Shown piece by piece: positions 1 to 8,669 of a DNA stretch of 64,000 nt. Position 1 is the first letter of the stretch. Each line of letters opens with the position of its first letter. The notes under the pieces were generated by a model, which saw only the letters and a program-made list of their open reading frames with translations, had not been told where the DNA came from and ran no database searches. Both the position numbers and the translations under genes were made by a program. Origin of the DNA: Undibacterium sp. Jales W-56 (GTDB lineage Bacteria; Pseudomonadota; Gammaproteobacteria; Burkholderiales; Burkholderiaceae_D); the NCBI RefSeq assembly GCF_025548535.1, contig NZ_JAJLQW010000001.1, positions 682,001 through 746,000 of the forward strand, given 5' to 3'.

Positions 1-522
1 GACGATACCCATTGCGTAGGCATGAATGGCTTGCATAACGATCCAGGTATCGGTATTGGCAGGCAGGCTGCCCTGTTCAACAGCTTGTATGACGATAGCC
101 TGGACTTTTTGAAGGCATTCGATGCGTTTTTCGTCTTCGGCATCGAAAAAAAGCAGGTCGCTGTTTTTTTCGCAACGGTGAAAAATAATGTCGAAGACTT
201 TGCGCTGCCGTTCGTCGCCGGTGACTTGCCTCAGAAAATGTAAATATAGCTGCTTGATGCTTGCCATTGGATCTTTGCTTGGCGTGGCGACAATTTCATT
301 GAGCAGCGCTTCCATTGGCAGGAAGGCGCGGTCGCACATGGCTTGAAACAGGGCGCTTTTGTCCTTAAAGTGCCAGTAAATAGCGCCGCGCGTCATGCCC
401 GCTGCATTGGCAACATCATTAAGCGTTGTACTGGTCACGCCTTTTTCGGCGAATACTTTTTCAGCCGCGTCGAGCAGCGCGCTATAGGTTTCCTGTGCTT
501 CTTCTTTGGTTTTTCTGGCCAT
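1..522 (-). CDS. TetR/AcrR-family repressor of the adjacent RND pump (3' end outside window)
   Basis: This is a one-component transcriptional repressor, read from an ATG at 522 (complement) that is preceded by GGAGA at good spacing. The visible 174 residues open with a TetR N-terminal helix-turn-helix: an alpha-1 segment (EEAQETYSALLDAAEKVFAEKG), then TTLNDVANAAGMTRGAIYWHF, which is typical of AcrR, TtgR and MexR-like pump repressors. The following helices form the ligand-binding domain. The frame stays open to base 1, so the C-terminus, some 35 residues by family length, lies outside. The gene is divergent from the RND operon. The operator at 619-642 overlaps the pump promoter, which supports local repression relieved by drug binding. 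The DNA-binding half is certain; the ligand is unknown. Confidence 0.93.
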   Translation of the reverse strand, partial: MARKTKEEAQETYSALLDAAEKVFAEKGVTSTTLNDVANAAGMTRGAIYWHFKDKSALFQAMCDRAFLPMEALLNEIVATPSKDPMASIKQLYLHFLRQVTGDERQRKVFDIIFHRCEKNSDLLFFDAEDEKRIECLQKVQAIVIQAVEQGSLPANTDTWIVMQAIHAYAMGIV

Positions 523-565
523 AATCGTTCTCCTGCTACTCAGATGCAGATGTCTTGCACCTGTC

Positions 566-595
566 CTTGTATTTTTTGTTATCTTGTGAGGTCAA
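566..595 (-). promoter_or_regulatory. Candidate promoter of the TetR repressor gene
   Basis: On the minus strand TTGACC (595-590) is followed after 18 bases by TACAAG (571-566), a moderate sigma-70-like pair located 44 bases before the TetR start. It is separate from the operator at 619-642, so autoregulation would have to work at a distance. This is pattern matching only. Confidence 0.35.
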
Positions 596-616
596 TAATA
601 TTTTTTGTTCTGCATA

Positions 617-644
617 TTTACAAACATTCGTGAATGTATATAAT
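617..644 (+). promoter_or_regulatory. RND operon promoter with embedded AcrR-type operator
   Basis: A strong sigma-70 promoter is visible: TTTACA at 617-622, a 16-base spacer, and a perfect TATAAT at 639-644. Inside it, 619-642 is an imperfect 24-base palindrome with the core ACATT-CGTG-AATGT. It differs at only about three positions from the Escherichia coli AcrR operator as I remember it. A bound repressor would cover the spacer and the -10 box, so steric blocking of RNA polymerase is the expected mechanism. Transcription would start near 651, which excludes translation starts upstream of that point for the adaptor gene. Confidence 0.75.
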
Positions 645-678
645 AGCACATCGCACCCCCATCGAAAGAGAAAATTTC

Positions 679-2046
679 ATGAGCCCACCTAATTCCGACC
701 TCTCTAAAGCGATCCAAAAAATGTTCCCCATCTCTGTTGAATCATTCGAATCATTCGCTCATATGTCAGCCAATCCAGTCTCTCATTCTTCCATCCGTCT
801 CTGGCTCATTGCCTCATTGAGCCTGCCTTTGCTGACTCTATCTGCTTGCGGCAAGCAGGATGCCAATGCGGCAGCGCATGGCGGGATGCCGCCGCCAGAA
901 GTCAATGTTGTCACGGTCCAGCCAAGAAATCTGGCCATGGATTTTGAATACGTTGGCCAGACCGCCGGCTCCCGCGAGACCGAAGTACGCGCCAGAATTT
1001 CCGGTATTCTGGAAAAGCGCGTGTACGAAGAAGGTTCTCGTGTGAAGGCCGGCTCTGTCTTGTTCCAGATCGATCCGGGCACTTATCAGACCCAGTTAGC
1101 CTCGGCAGAAGCTGCCGCTGGCGTGACTGAGGCGAAGCTGAATCAGGCCAGGCGTGAATTCGCTCGGCTAACACCGCTGGCGGCTGAAAAAGCGATCAGC
1201 CAAAAAGAATTCGACGATGCGAAATCGAATCTGGAAACAGCCGAGGCGACCTACAAGCAATCGCGTGCGCAAGTCAATGAAGCCAAATTGAATCTGGGCT
1301 ACACCAAGGTTGTTGCACCCATCGGCGGTGTCACCGGTATCGCGAATAAGTCGAACGGCAGCCTGGTTACGCCAAGCGATAGTTTGCTGACCACGATAGT
1401 GCAGACCGATCCTATCTATGTGAATTTCAGCGTCACCGAAGCCGATTATCTGAAGCTCAGCAAAGATGTCACAAGCGGCAAGATTGCCTTGCCGGGCAAG
1501 CGCGCGACGAACGGTAGCCTGGCATTTGATATCAAGTTGAAACTGGCTGACGGCAGCATTTATCCGACCACTGGCAAGATGAATTTCGCCAGCGAAAAGG
1601 TGAATCCTGCCAATGGCGGTTTTGATGCACGCGCGCAGATTCCTAATCCTGAAGGCAACTTGCGTCCCGGCCAATTCGTGCGTGTGATCCTGAACGGTGC
1701 GACCCGTAGTGCGGCGCTCGCCATTCCACAACGTGCGGTGATCGATAGTCCTATGGGCAAAATCGTCTTCACCGTATCGCCGGATAACAAACTGGCACCG
1801 CGTCCGGTTGAATTGGACGGCTGGAGCAATGGCGAATGGATCGTCACCAAAGGCTTGCAGGCAGGTGACCGCGTGCTGGTCGACGGTTTCATCAAGGCGC
1901 ATGATCCCGGCATGACAGTGACACCGGTCGCGTTGACGGCGCAAGCTGCCGTCACGCCGGCACCAGCGCTGCCGCCAGCGTCTGCAGGTGCCAAGCCAGC
2001 CGCTGAATCTGCCAGCGCCAAAGCCGCTCCTGCCGCGAGTAAGTAA
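679..2046 (+). CDS. RND efflux periplasmic adaptor lipoprotein (AcrA/MexA type)
   Basis: This membrane-fusion protein links the inner-membrane RND pump to the outer-membrane channel. The sequence shows a lipoprotein signal ending in LTLSAC (Cys codon at 847), a barrel-sandwich segment beginning VRARISGILEKRVYEEGSRVKAGSVLFQID, an alpha-helical hairpin (LASAEAAAGVTEAKLNQARREF...), the return lipoyl half (NLGYTKVVAPIGGVTG) and an Ala/Pro-rich tail. Start choice: the promoter predicts an mRNA start near 651, and the ATG at 679 has AAAGAGA upstream. The ATG at 763 gives a classical short lipoprotein signal but has no visible ribosome-binding site. I use 679 and regard 763 as a real alternative. 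The gene is first of three co-directional pump genes. Confidence 0.93.
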   Translation: MSPPNSDLSKAIQKMFPISVESFESFAHMSANPVSHSSIRLWLIASLSLPLLTLSACGKQDANAAAHGGMPPPEVNVVTVQPRNLAMDFEYVGQTAGSRETEVRARISGILEKRVYEEGSRVKAGSVLFQIDPGTYQTQLASAEAAAGVTEAKLNQARREFARLTPLAAEKAISQKEFDDAKSNLETAEATYKQSRAQVNEAKLNLGYTKVVAPIGGVTGIANKSNGSLVTPSDSLLTTIVQTDPIYVNFSVTEADYLKLSKDVTSGKIALPGKRATNGSLAFDIKLKLADGSIYPTTGKMNFASEKVNPANGGFDARAQIPNPEGNLRPGQFVRVILNGATRSAALAIPQRAVIDSPMGKIVFTVSPDNKLAPRPVELDGWSNGEWIVTKGLQAGDRVLVDGFIKAHDPGMTVTPVALTAQAAVTPAPALPPASAGAKPAAESASAKAAPAASK

Positions 2047-2115
2047 GCCCAATAAGCTACTTAAGCTCCCAACGAAGCTCCTGACAATACGCAATACGAG
2101 GCACAAGGACTATTC

Positions 2116-5100
2116 ATGTTTTCAAAATTTTTTATTAACCGGCCGATTTTCGCGACAGTGCTGTCGCTGATTATCGTACTGGCTGGCTTGGCCGCATTGC
2201 GGATCTTGCCAATTTCGCGCTACCCGGAGATCTCTCCGCCGGTAGTCAATGTCACCGCGGTGTATCCGGGCGCTTCTGCCGAGGTCGTCGAGCGCACAGT
2301 AGCGGCACCGATTGAAGAGCAGATCAATGGCGTCGAACACATGTTGTACATGGATTCGACCTCATCTGCGGACGGCCGGGTATCGATCAATGTGACTTTT
2401 GAAGTCGGCACCAATCTCGATATTGCGGCGGTGAACGTCAACAACCGGGTGCGTCAGGCCGATGCCAAATTGCCGCAAGAAGTGCGCCGCCAGGGCGTGA
2501 CGGTCTCCAAGAGCTCGGCCAATTTCCTGGTGGTGGCGGCCTTGTATTCTCCGGATAATCGTTACGACGCTTTGTATTTGTCCAACTATGCGACGCAAAA
2601 CGTATTGGATGCAATCAAGCGCGTACCTGGCACCACCAATGTGCAGATTTTCGGTGCCAAGGATTATGCGATGCGGATCTGGATGCGCCCCGATCGTATG
2701 GCGCAACTGGGCATTACCGTGGCCGATATTTCGAATGCGATTACCGAGCAAAATGCCCAATACGCTGCGGGCAAGGTAGGTGCGCCGCCGAATAACACCG
2801 AAGAACTGACGATGACCGTCACCGCCAAAGGGCGATTGCTGGAGCCGTCCGAGTTTGCCAATATCATTGTCAAGACCGATAAGAGCGGTGCGACTGTACG
2901 CATCAAGGACGTGGCAAGAGTAGAGCTGGGCTCCAAGGATTACAACCTGTATGGTCGGGTCAATGGCCATCCATCCGCGAATATCGGTGTGTTCTTGCAA
3001 ACCGGCGCCAATGCGCTGGATACGCGTAAAGCAGTCGAAGCAACCTTGCAGGAACTGAAAGCAAAATTTCCAGAAGGCATGGAGTACACCACACCGTATG
3101 ACACGACGCCGTTTGTAACGGAATCGATTGCCGAAGTGCTAAAGACGCTGGGTGAGGCAATGGTGCTGGTCTTTATCGTGGTCTATCTGTTCTTGCAAAG
3201 CTGGCGTGCGACCATCATTCCGACACTGGCTGTTCCGGTGTCGCTGATCGGCACCATGGCAGGCTTGCATTTGCTCGGCTATAGCATCAACACATTAACC
3301 TTGTTCGGCATGGTGCTGGCAATCGGTATCGTAGTCGATGATGCGATCGTGGTACTGGAAAATGTGGAGCGCCTGATTAATGAAGAAGGCATGACGCCGA
3401 AAGATGCAGCGGTTGAAGCGATGCATGAAGTGACTGGCCCGGTGATTGCGATCGTTATGGTGCTGGTCGCCGCTTTCGGTCCAATTGCTTTCCTGGGCGG
3501 TTTGGCTGGCGAACTGTATCGTCAATTTTCGGTCACGATTTCTATTGCCGTGGTCTTATCCGGCATCGTTGCTCTGACTTTGACGCCTGCACTGTGCGCC
3601 ATCCTGTTGAAACCGGGGGCAGAAAATCACCATCCATTCTTCTTGTGGTTCAACGCGGCATTCCTGCGCTTGACCAAACGCTATACCAATGGCGTGAGCT
3701 TCTTCATGAAGCGTGCTGTACTCGGTGTGCTGCTGTTTGGCGGCATGGTCGTAGTCACTGGTTTGCTGTGGAAAACAGTGCCGGGCGGCTTGGTGCCGGA
3801 TGAAGATCAAGGCTACTTCCTTGGCGCTGCCATCATGCCAGAAGGCTCTTCGCTGGATCGTACCGATGCGATGGTCAGGCAAGTGGAAAGCGCCATGAAA
3901 ACCAACAAGAATATCGATACCACCTTTGCACTGGTCGGCCTTGATTTCCTTGGCGGCGGCGGCTTGAAGTCGTCTGCTGCGACCATGTTCTTTCCGTTGA
4001 GGCCGTGGGAAAAACGCAATCAGTCGGCACAGCAAATGGTGGGTGAAGCGTATATGAAAACCGGCCACATCAAAGAAGGTTTACCTCTGTTCTTCAGTCC
4101 ACCTGCGATTCAAGGCCTGGGGCAAACCGGCGGCTTTGAGTTTTATCTGCAAAACAAAGGTGAGGGTGGCGTCAAACGCCTGGCAGAATTGCTGCCAGCC
4201 TTGATTGCGGAGGCCAACAAACAGCCTGAACTGGCCGGCGTAAAAACCTTGTGGCAAGCCAATTCACCGCAATTGTATGTGGATGTCGACAATGAAAAAG
4301 CGCGTTCTATGGGCGTGGCCTTATCGGATATCTACAATACGCTGGCGGCGACCATGGGTAGCTATTACGTCAATGACTTTAATAAAAATGGGCGTATCTA
4401 CACCGTGCAATTGCAGGCAGAAGGGCAGTTCCGCGCCAAGCCAGATGATATCGGCGGCATGTATGTCCGCTCCTCCAGTGGTGTGATGGTGCCGGTGCGT
4501 GCATTCACCACCATACGTTTCATTACGGGCCCCGATTCCGTGCAGCGTTTTAATGCTTTGCCATCGATTAAATTGCTGGGTGATGCGAAACCGGGATACA
4601 GCTCGGGTCAGGCGATTGCCGCAATGGAACGCGCCGCGAAAAATGTCTTGCCGACTGATACGGGTTATGACTGGGGTGGTGCTTCATTCCAGGAAAAACG
4701 CAGTAGCAACGCGGCTGGCCTGGCATTAGGTGCAGGCGTGCTGATGATTTTCCTGATCCTGGCTGCGCAATATGAAAAATGGTCTCTGCCATTCTCGGTT
4801 TTGCTGGCCATGCCTTTCGGTATCTTCGGCGCCTTGCTGGCAGTCTATCTGCGTCACTTCAACAATGACGTGTACTTCCAGATCGGCCTGGTGACCTTGC
4901 TTGGATTGTCGGCGAAGAATGCGATCCTGATTGTGGAGTTCGCAGTGATGAAAGTGCATGAAGGCTATGCGCCGGTGGCGGCAGCATTGGAGGCCGCGCG
5001 TTTGCGTTTCCGTCCGATTCTGATGACTTCACTGGCATTCATCCTGGGCGTAATGCCACTCGCTTTCTCGCACGGGGCCGGTGCTGCGGCACGGATGTCC

Positions 5101-5271
5101 CTCGGTACCGGTGTGCTGGGCGGCATGCTGGCAGCGACTTTCCTGGCGATCTTCTTTGTGCCGCTGTTTTTTAAGCTGATTAACGATAAGCGGTTTAAAA
5201 CGACCGAAGCAGACTTCGAACATCCTGTGCATATTTTCCACAATGCGCCAGTTGCAGAAGTGAAGGAATAA
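2116..5271 (+). CDS. RND multidrug transporter, HAE1 family (AcrB/MexB type)
   Basis: This inner-membrane proton/drug antiporter has 1051 residues, the usual HAE1 length. It starts MFSKFFINRPIFATVLSLII, the conserved first transmembrane helix. The proton-relay residues are present: Asp408-Asp409 in GIVVDDAIVVLENVERL (AcrB D407/D408) and Lys934 in LGLSAKNAILIVEF (AcrB K940). Two large periplasmic loops occupy roughly residues 30-340 and 560-870, and the two transmembrane bundles lie between and after them. It follows the adaptor by 69 bases and is followed directly by the outer-membrane gene, so the three form one operon. Substrates cannot be read from sequence; HAE1 pumps export amphiphilic drugs, dyes and solvents. 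Confidence 0.97.
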   Translation: MFSKFFINRPIFATVLSLIIVLAGLAALRILPISRYPEISPPVVNVTAVYPGASAEVVERTVAAPIEEQINGVEHMLYMDSTSSADGRVSINVTFEVGTNLDIAAVNVNNRVRQADAKLPQEVRRQGVTVSKSSANFLVVAALYSPDNRYDALYLSNYATQNVLDAIKRVPGTTNVQIFGAKDYAMRIWMRPDRMAQLGITVADISNAITEQNAQYAAGKVGAPPNNTEELTMTVTAKGRLLEPSEFANIIVKTDKSGATVRIKDVARVELGSKDYNLYGRVNGHPSANIGVFLQTGANALDTRKAVEATLQELKAKFPEGMEYTTPYDTTPFVTESIAEVLKTLGEAMVLVFIVVYLFLQSWRATIIPTLAVPVSLIGTMAGLHLLGYSINTLTLFGMVLAIGIVVDDAIVVLENVERLINEEGMTPKDAAVEAMHEVTGPVIAIVMVLVAAFGPIAFLGGLAGELYRQFSVTISIAVVLSGIVALTLTPALCAILLKPGAENHHPFFLWFNAAFLRLTKRYTNGVSFFMKRAVLGVLLFGGMVVVTGLLWKTVPGGLVPDEDQGYFLGAAIMPEGSSLDRTDAMVRQVESAMKTNKNIDTTFALVGLDFLGGGGLKSSAATMFFPLRPWEKRNQSAQQMVGEAYMKTGHIKEGLPLFFSPPAIQGLGQTGGFEFYLQNKGEGGVKRLAELLPALIAEANKQPELAGVKTLWQANSPQLYVDVDNEKARSMGVALSDIYNTLAATMGSYYVNDFNKNGRIYTVQLQAEGQFRAKPDDIGGMYVRSSSGVMVPVRAFTTIRFITGPDSVQRFNALPSIKLLGDAKPGYSSGQAIAAMERAAKNVLPTDTGYDWGGASFQEKRSSNAAGLALGAGVLMIFLILAAQYEKWSLPFSVLLAMPFGIFGALLAVYLRHFNNDVYFQIGLVTLLGLSAKNAILIVEFAVMKVHEGYAPVAAALEAARLRFRPILMTSLAFILGVMPLAFSHGAGAAARMSLGTGVLGGMLAATFLAIFFVPLFFKLINDKRFKTTEADFEHPVHIFHNAPVAEVKE

Positions 5272-6732
5272 ATGATGACTACCTATAAATCCACCTCTAA
5301 ACTGGCATTCACCGCGATCGCTGCCGGCTTGCTGCTGGCCGGTTGCGGCGCGGTCGGGCCGGATTATCAGCGACCTGCATTCGATATGCCAGCCACGCTG
5401 AATACCGCGGCGAATGCCTCCAAATCCGCAGCGACAGTCGAATGGCTGTCGTGGTGGAAATCTTTCCAGGATCCTGTGCTGAACAGTTTATTGGATGAGG
5501 CCGCTGCGCATAATCAGGATCTGGTATTGGCGGCAGGGCGAGTTGAAGAAGCCCGTGCGACCGCAACGGCAGCGAACTCCAATCGCTATCCGGCTGTCGA
5601 TGCCAACCTGGTCGGCACCAAATCGCGCACTAGCCAGAATTCAGGCAAAGTGCCGGCCGGTTCGCCATTGATCGGCAAAGATTTTCAGGCGACTTTAAGT
5701 GCTTCGTATGAACTCGATTTCTGGGGCAAGCTGAGTCGTGCCGATGAGGCTGCGCGTGCCAGATTGCTGGCGCAAGAAGCCAATCGCGGCATTGTGATCA
5801 GCACCTTGTATTCGAATGTCGCGCAAAACTATTTCGCTTTGCGTGCCTATGATGCCCAGGTCGCACTGGCGGATTCTGCTTTAAAAACCCGCCAGGAAAA
5901 TCTGCGTTTGCAACAAAAACGTTTTTCTGCCGGCTCGATCGGCGAGCTGGATTTGCATCAGGCAGAAGCAGAAGCTGCCGCCACCGAGATCACCCTGGCG
6001 CAAGCGAAACAAGCGTTGGCCAATACCGAATCGGCGATTGCCGTATTGCTCGGTCGCTCGCCAGCGGCGATTGCCAACCCGGATATCGCGCGCGGCAACA
6101 GCATTGACGGCATCTACCGGCAACTCAGTGTGCCTGCCGATCTGCCCTCCGATTTGCTGAATCGCCGACCAGACATCATCGCTGCCGAGCAGGGTCTGGT
6201 CGCGGCCAATACCGATGTCGGTCAAGCCAAGGCGCAGTATTTTCCGAGCCTGAAACTGACCACGGGTTATGGTTACGAATCCAAAGTATTTCAGGACTTG
6301 TTTAACCCGGCATCCTTGCTATGGAATCTCGGCGCCAATTTAGCGCAACCCATATTCCGCGCGGGTGCTATCGGTGCGGTTGTGTCCGGTGCCGAAGCGC
6401 GCAAGAGTCAGGCACTGGCGCAATATGTGCAAAGCGTGCAAGGGGCGTTCCGCGATGTGCATGATGCACTGATCAACACCAGCACCAATGAGCAAGTGTA
6501 CGCCGCAGGCAACCGCCGCGTCATCGCCTTGAAAGACTCATTGCGTTTGGCCGAATTGCGCTACAAGAACGGCTATAGCGGCTATCTGGAAGTGCTGAGC
6601 GCGCAACGTGATTTGTTGCAGGCGGAATCTAGTCTGATCGACACCCAGCGTGCGCATCTGGCTGCTGTGGTCGGCATCTATAAAGCCGTTGGCGGCGGCT
6701 GGGCTAAACCGCAGAGTCTCGCGGCAAAGTAA
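5272..6732 (+). CDS. RND outer-membrane channel lipoprotein (OprM/NodT family)
   Basis: This is the outer-membrane exit duct of the pump. It starts directly after the transporter stop codon, with GAAGGA as ribosome-binding site inside the end of the upstream gene. A second ATG follows the first in frame. The signal peptide ends in LLLAGC (Cys25), giving a lipidated N-terminus, and the mature protein begins GAVGPDYQRP, the NodT/OprM hallmark. Two outer-membrane efflux repeats follow, with the typical DLLNRRPDIIAAEQGLVAAN segment around residue 293 and ALINTSTNEQV near the C-terminus. Length 486 is normal. The operon ends at the terminator at 6760-6797. Confidence 0.95.
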   Translation: MMTTYKSTSKLAFTAIAAGLLLAGCGAVGPDYQRPAFDMPATLNTAANASKSAATVEWLSWWKSFQDPVLNSLLDEAAAHNQDLVLAAGRVEEARATATAANSNRYPAVDANLVGTKSRTSQNSGKVPAGSPLIGKDFQATLSASYELDFWGKLSRADEAARARLLAQEANRGIVISTLYSNVAQNYFALRAYDAQVALADSALKTRQENLRLQQKRFSAGSIGELDLHQAEAEAAATEITLAQAKQALANTESAIAVLLGRSPAAIANPDIARGNSIDGIYRQLSVPADLPSDLLNRRPDIIAAEQGLVAANTDVGQAKAQYFPSLKLTTGYGYESKVFQDLFNPASLLWNLGANLAQPIFRAGAIGAVVSGAEARKSQALAQYVQSVQGAFRDVHDALINTSTNEQVYAAGNRRVIALKDSLRLAELRYKNGYSGYLEVLSAQRDLLQAESSLIDTQRAHLAAVVGIYKAVGGGWAKPQSLAAK

Positions 6733-6759
6733 GTGGTTTTAAAAAATAGGAACAAAGAT

Positions 6760-6797
6760 GAGGAGCGAATCTGCATGACAGCTTCGCTCCTCTTTTT
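6760..6797 (+). terminator. Rho-independent terminator of the RND operon
   Basis: GAGGAGCGAA (6760-6769) pairs perfectly with TTCGCTCCTC (6783-6792) around a 13-base loop and runs into TTTTTT-rich sequence. It lies 28 bases after the channel gene stop. Confidence 0.9.
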
Positions 6798-6972
6798 TGC
6801 GCCGTGCATGTTGAATGGCGGCGATCATTCCCGCTGGGACATGACCAGCTAACGATAGAACAAAATCCCGTGGATGCAGATGAGTAATCTTGTGAGCGTA
6901 AGCGAATCTTTCTACAATCCACCATCGACCTGCACCAGACTAAACACACATCAACTGAATGGGGAAGAATAC

Positions 6973-7359
6973 ATGGCAAGCGTCCACCTGCACAACATCT
7001 CCGGTTACGCACAAGAGATACGTGCCCGTACACACCACCTGACATCCGACGAACCGAAAAATAACGGCGGCCAAGATACCGGCCCCGCACCCTATGAATT
7101 GCTGCTGGCGGCACTGGCTTCCTGCACTTCGCTGACGCTGCGCATGTACGCGGACAAAAAGGGCTGGGAACTCGGCAGCATCAAAGTCGATGCCCGATTT
7201 TCCCGTGACGACAACGGTGTAGAAACCATAGAACGCAGCATCGCTTTTGGGCAAAACCTGTCAGCAGAGCAGCGCAGTCGTTTAGCCGAAATCTGCGAAA
7301 AAACCCCAGTCACCAAAACCATCCGGCAAGGCACGGCAATCCAGACACAACTCCAGTAA
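6973..7359 (+). CDS. OsmC/Ohr-family thiol peroxidase-like protein
   Basis: OsmC-family proteins reduce organic hydroperoxides through two cysteines. Both are present in the expected contexts: Cys51 in LLLAALASCTSLTLRMYA and Cys108 in LAEICEKTPVTKTI. The chosen start is the ATG at 6973 with GGGGAAGA six bases upstream, which gives 128 residues. An in-frame ATG 33 codons earlier lacks support and would add a non-homologous leader. The protein resembles the general OsmC branch (YhfA type) more than Ohr. It stands alone between the RND terminator and a convergent LysR gene. Catalytic activity is inferred from the cysteine pair. Confidence 0.88.
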   Translation: MASVHLHNISGYAQEIRARTHHLTSDEPKNNGGQDTGPAPYELLLAALASCTSLTLRMYADKKGWELGSIKVDARFSRDDNGVETIERSIAFGQNLSAEQRSRLAEICEKTPVTKTIRQGTAIQTQLQ

Positions 7360-7643
7360 GTTCGCCAAATGTCCATATATTGTTAATTAAGACCCGTTGA
7401 AATATGAAGAGCGTAACGGCCAACTTATCCGATCAATTTCGCTCAAGCTTGAGTACACTAAACACGGACGTGACGATTCGTTTCCTCTCTTGGCTGCTGA
7501 TTGGATAATTGTTGCTCTATCATGAGCAGTGGACAAATGAATAGAAATTGCTGAACGTATTGCTGCAAGTTGGAAAAGATCGAGCGTTCATATTGTTCAA
7601 GAATAAGATTTTATTTCACTCCAGATTTTACTGAATTGGAAGT
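7360..7643. other. Intergenic, with a possible coding relic and a 12-base palindrome
   Basis: No intact gene is seen. The + strand from 7391 to 7525 is open for 44 codons without a start or ribosome-binding site and ends in RDDSFPLLAADWIIVALS before a stop. A further short stretch follows in the same frame after two stops, which could be decayed coding sequence of unknown origin. CTCAAGCTTGAG at 7442-7453 is a perfect palindrome with no assigned role. Confidence 0.35.
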
Positions 7644-8558
7644 TCAGGCATTGCGGACGTTCTCTTTGAGATAATGTTCAATTTGTTCGATGAATACACT
7701 TGTCTTTCGAGAGAAGCGACGATTCTGCAGATAGGCCGCATACACATAGGCTTCTTCAGCTTGCGGAGAAATTTTCCAGTCTTCAAATAAGCGGATGATT
7801 GTCCCTGCGCTGATCTCATCTGATACCAGCCACTCAGGCAGTAATGCGACACCGGCACCTTTTCGGGTTGCCTCGTGCAAGGTGTCTAGGCTGTTCGCGA
7901 GCAGGCGCCCTTTGATTTCTACCTGTACTTTGCGGGTCTTTTTTTGGAAATTCCAATACTGCCTGCCGCTTCCGTAATTGAAGCGGACACATTCGTGCGA
8001 TGTTAAATCGTGGGGATGAGTTGGTGTACCGATATGGTTAAGGTAGTCTTTGCTGGCGACGACAAATCGCTGGTTAATGGCAAATCGTCTGACAATAAGA
8101 TTGGGATCATTCTCAGGCGCTCCTATCCGTATGGCGACGTCAATATGATCTTTGGCGAGATCGCAATAGGCGTCGGACACTACAATATCAAGAGTAATGC
8201 GCGGATAGGCTTGTAAAAAATTCGCGAAGAACGGTGATAAGCGTAATCGCCCAAACGTCACGGGAACAGAAACTCTTAAGTTGCCGATAGGTTCACTCCG
8301 ATTATCCGCGACACTCTCGTCAGCCTGCGTTAAATCCGCAAGAATCTTGCTCACTTGTTCGAGGTAGGTAGTTCCTGCATCAGTCAGTGTGACCTGGCGT
8401 GTCGTTCTCGTTAAGAGTGCCGTGCACAGCGACTCTTCCAGTGCGTCGAGCAGGCGTGTCAGTGAGGAGGTCGCCAGACCCATGTTGCGTGCTGCTTTAG
8501 AGAAGCCGCCTGCACTCGCCACTTCGATAAAGGCCCGGATTGCATGTAATTTGTCCAT
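7644..8558 (-). CDS. LysR-type transcriptional regulator (of the divergent MFS exporter)
   Basis: This LysR-type regulator has 304 residues. The winged helix-turn-helix is at residues 1-60 (MDKLHAIRAFIEVASAGGFSKAARNMGLATSSLTRLLDALEE), followed by a linker helix and a two-lobed effector domain from about residue 90 (GNLRVSVPVTFGRLRLSPFFANFL). This is the subgroup with a DxLxAxRAFxEVxxxGSF start that often controls neighbouring exporters or oxidoreductases. It is divergent from the MFS gene, with 111 bases between the two starts. Three copies of an ATTGCAAA motif in that space are candidate binding sites. The effector is unknown. Confidence 0.93.
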   Translation of the reverse strand: MDKLHAIRAFIEVASAGGFSKAARNMGLATSSLTRLLDALEESLCTALLTRTTRQVTLTDAGTTYLEQVSKILADLTQADESVADNRSEPIGNLRVSVPVTFGRLRLSPFFANFLQAYPRITLDIVVSDAYCDLAKDHIDVAIRIGAPENDPNLIVRRFAINQRFVVASKDYLNHIGTPTHPHDLTSHECVRFNYGSGRQYWNFQKKTRKVQVEIKGRLLANSLDTLHEATRKGAGVALLPEWLVSDEISAGTIIRLFEDWKISPQAEEAYVYAAYLQNRRFSRKTSVFIEQIEHYLKENVRNA

Positions 8559-8575
8559 TATTTACCTTTGCGTTG

Positions 8576-8625
8576 ATTGCAAAGCTGAATTGCAAATTTA
8601 ATCTATTCTCGGATTATTTTGCAAT
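8576..8625. promoter_or_regulatory. Three ATTGCAAA motifs between LysR and MFS genes
   Basis: ATTGCAAA occurs at 8576-8583 and 8589-8596 as direct copies with a 13-base period, and once inverted (TTTGCAAT) at 8618-8625. The clustering exactly in the divergent gap suggests operator half-sites for the LysR regulator. Function is inferred. Confidence 0.4.
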
Positions 8626-8669
8626 AGTTATGATGGAAATGTCAAAATTTACTCAATAAAGGTGTTTCT

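Noticed and set aside
1168-2106. Long minus-strand frame (312 codons) across the adaptor gene
   Set aside because: It is antisense to a clearly recognised gene, has no ribosome-binding site and a composition of Arg, His and Gly typical of shadow frames.
7442-7453. CTCAAGCTTGAG palindrome considered as a SoxR/MerR-type operator
   Set aside because: It lacks the TTAA centre of the SoxR box and there is no MerR-family gene or suitable promoter beside it.
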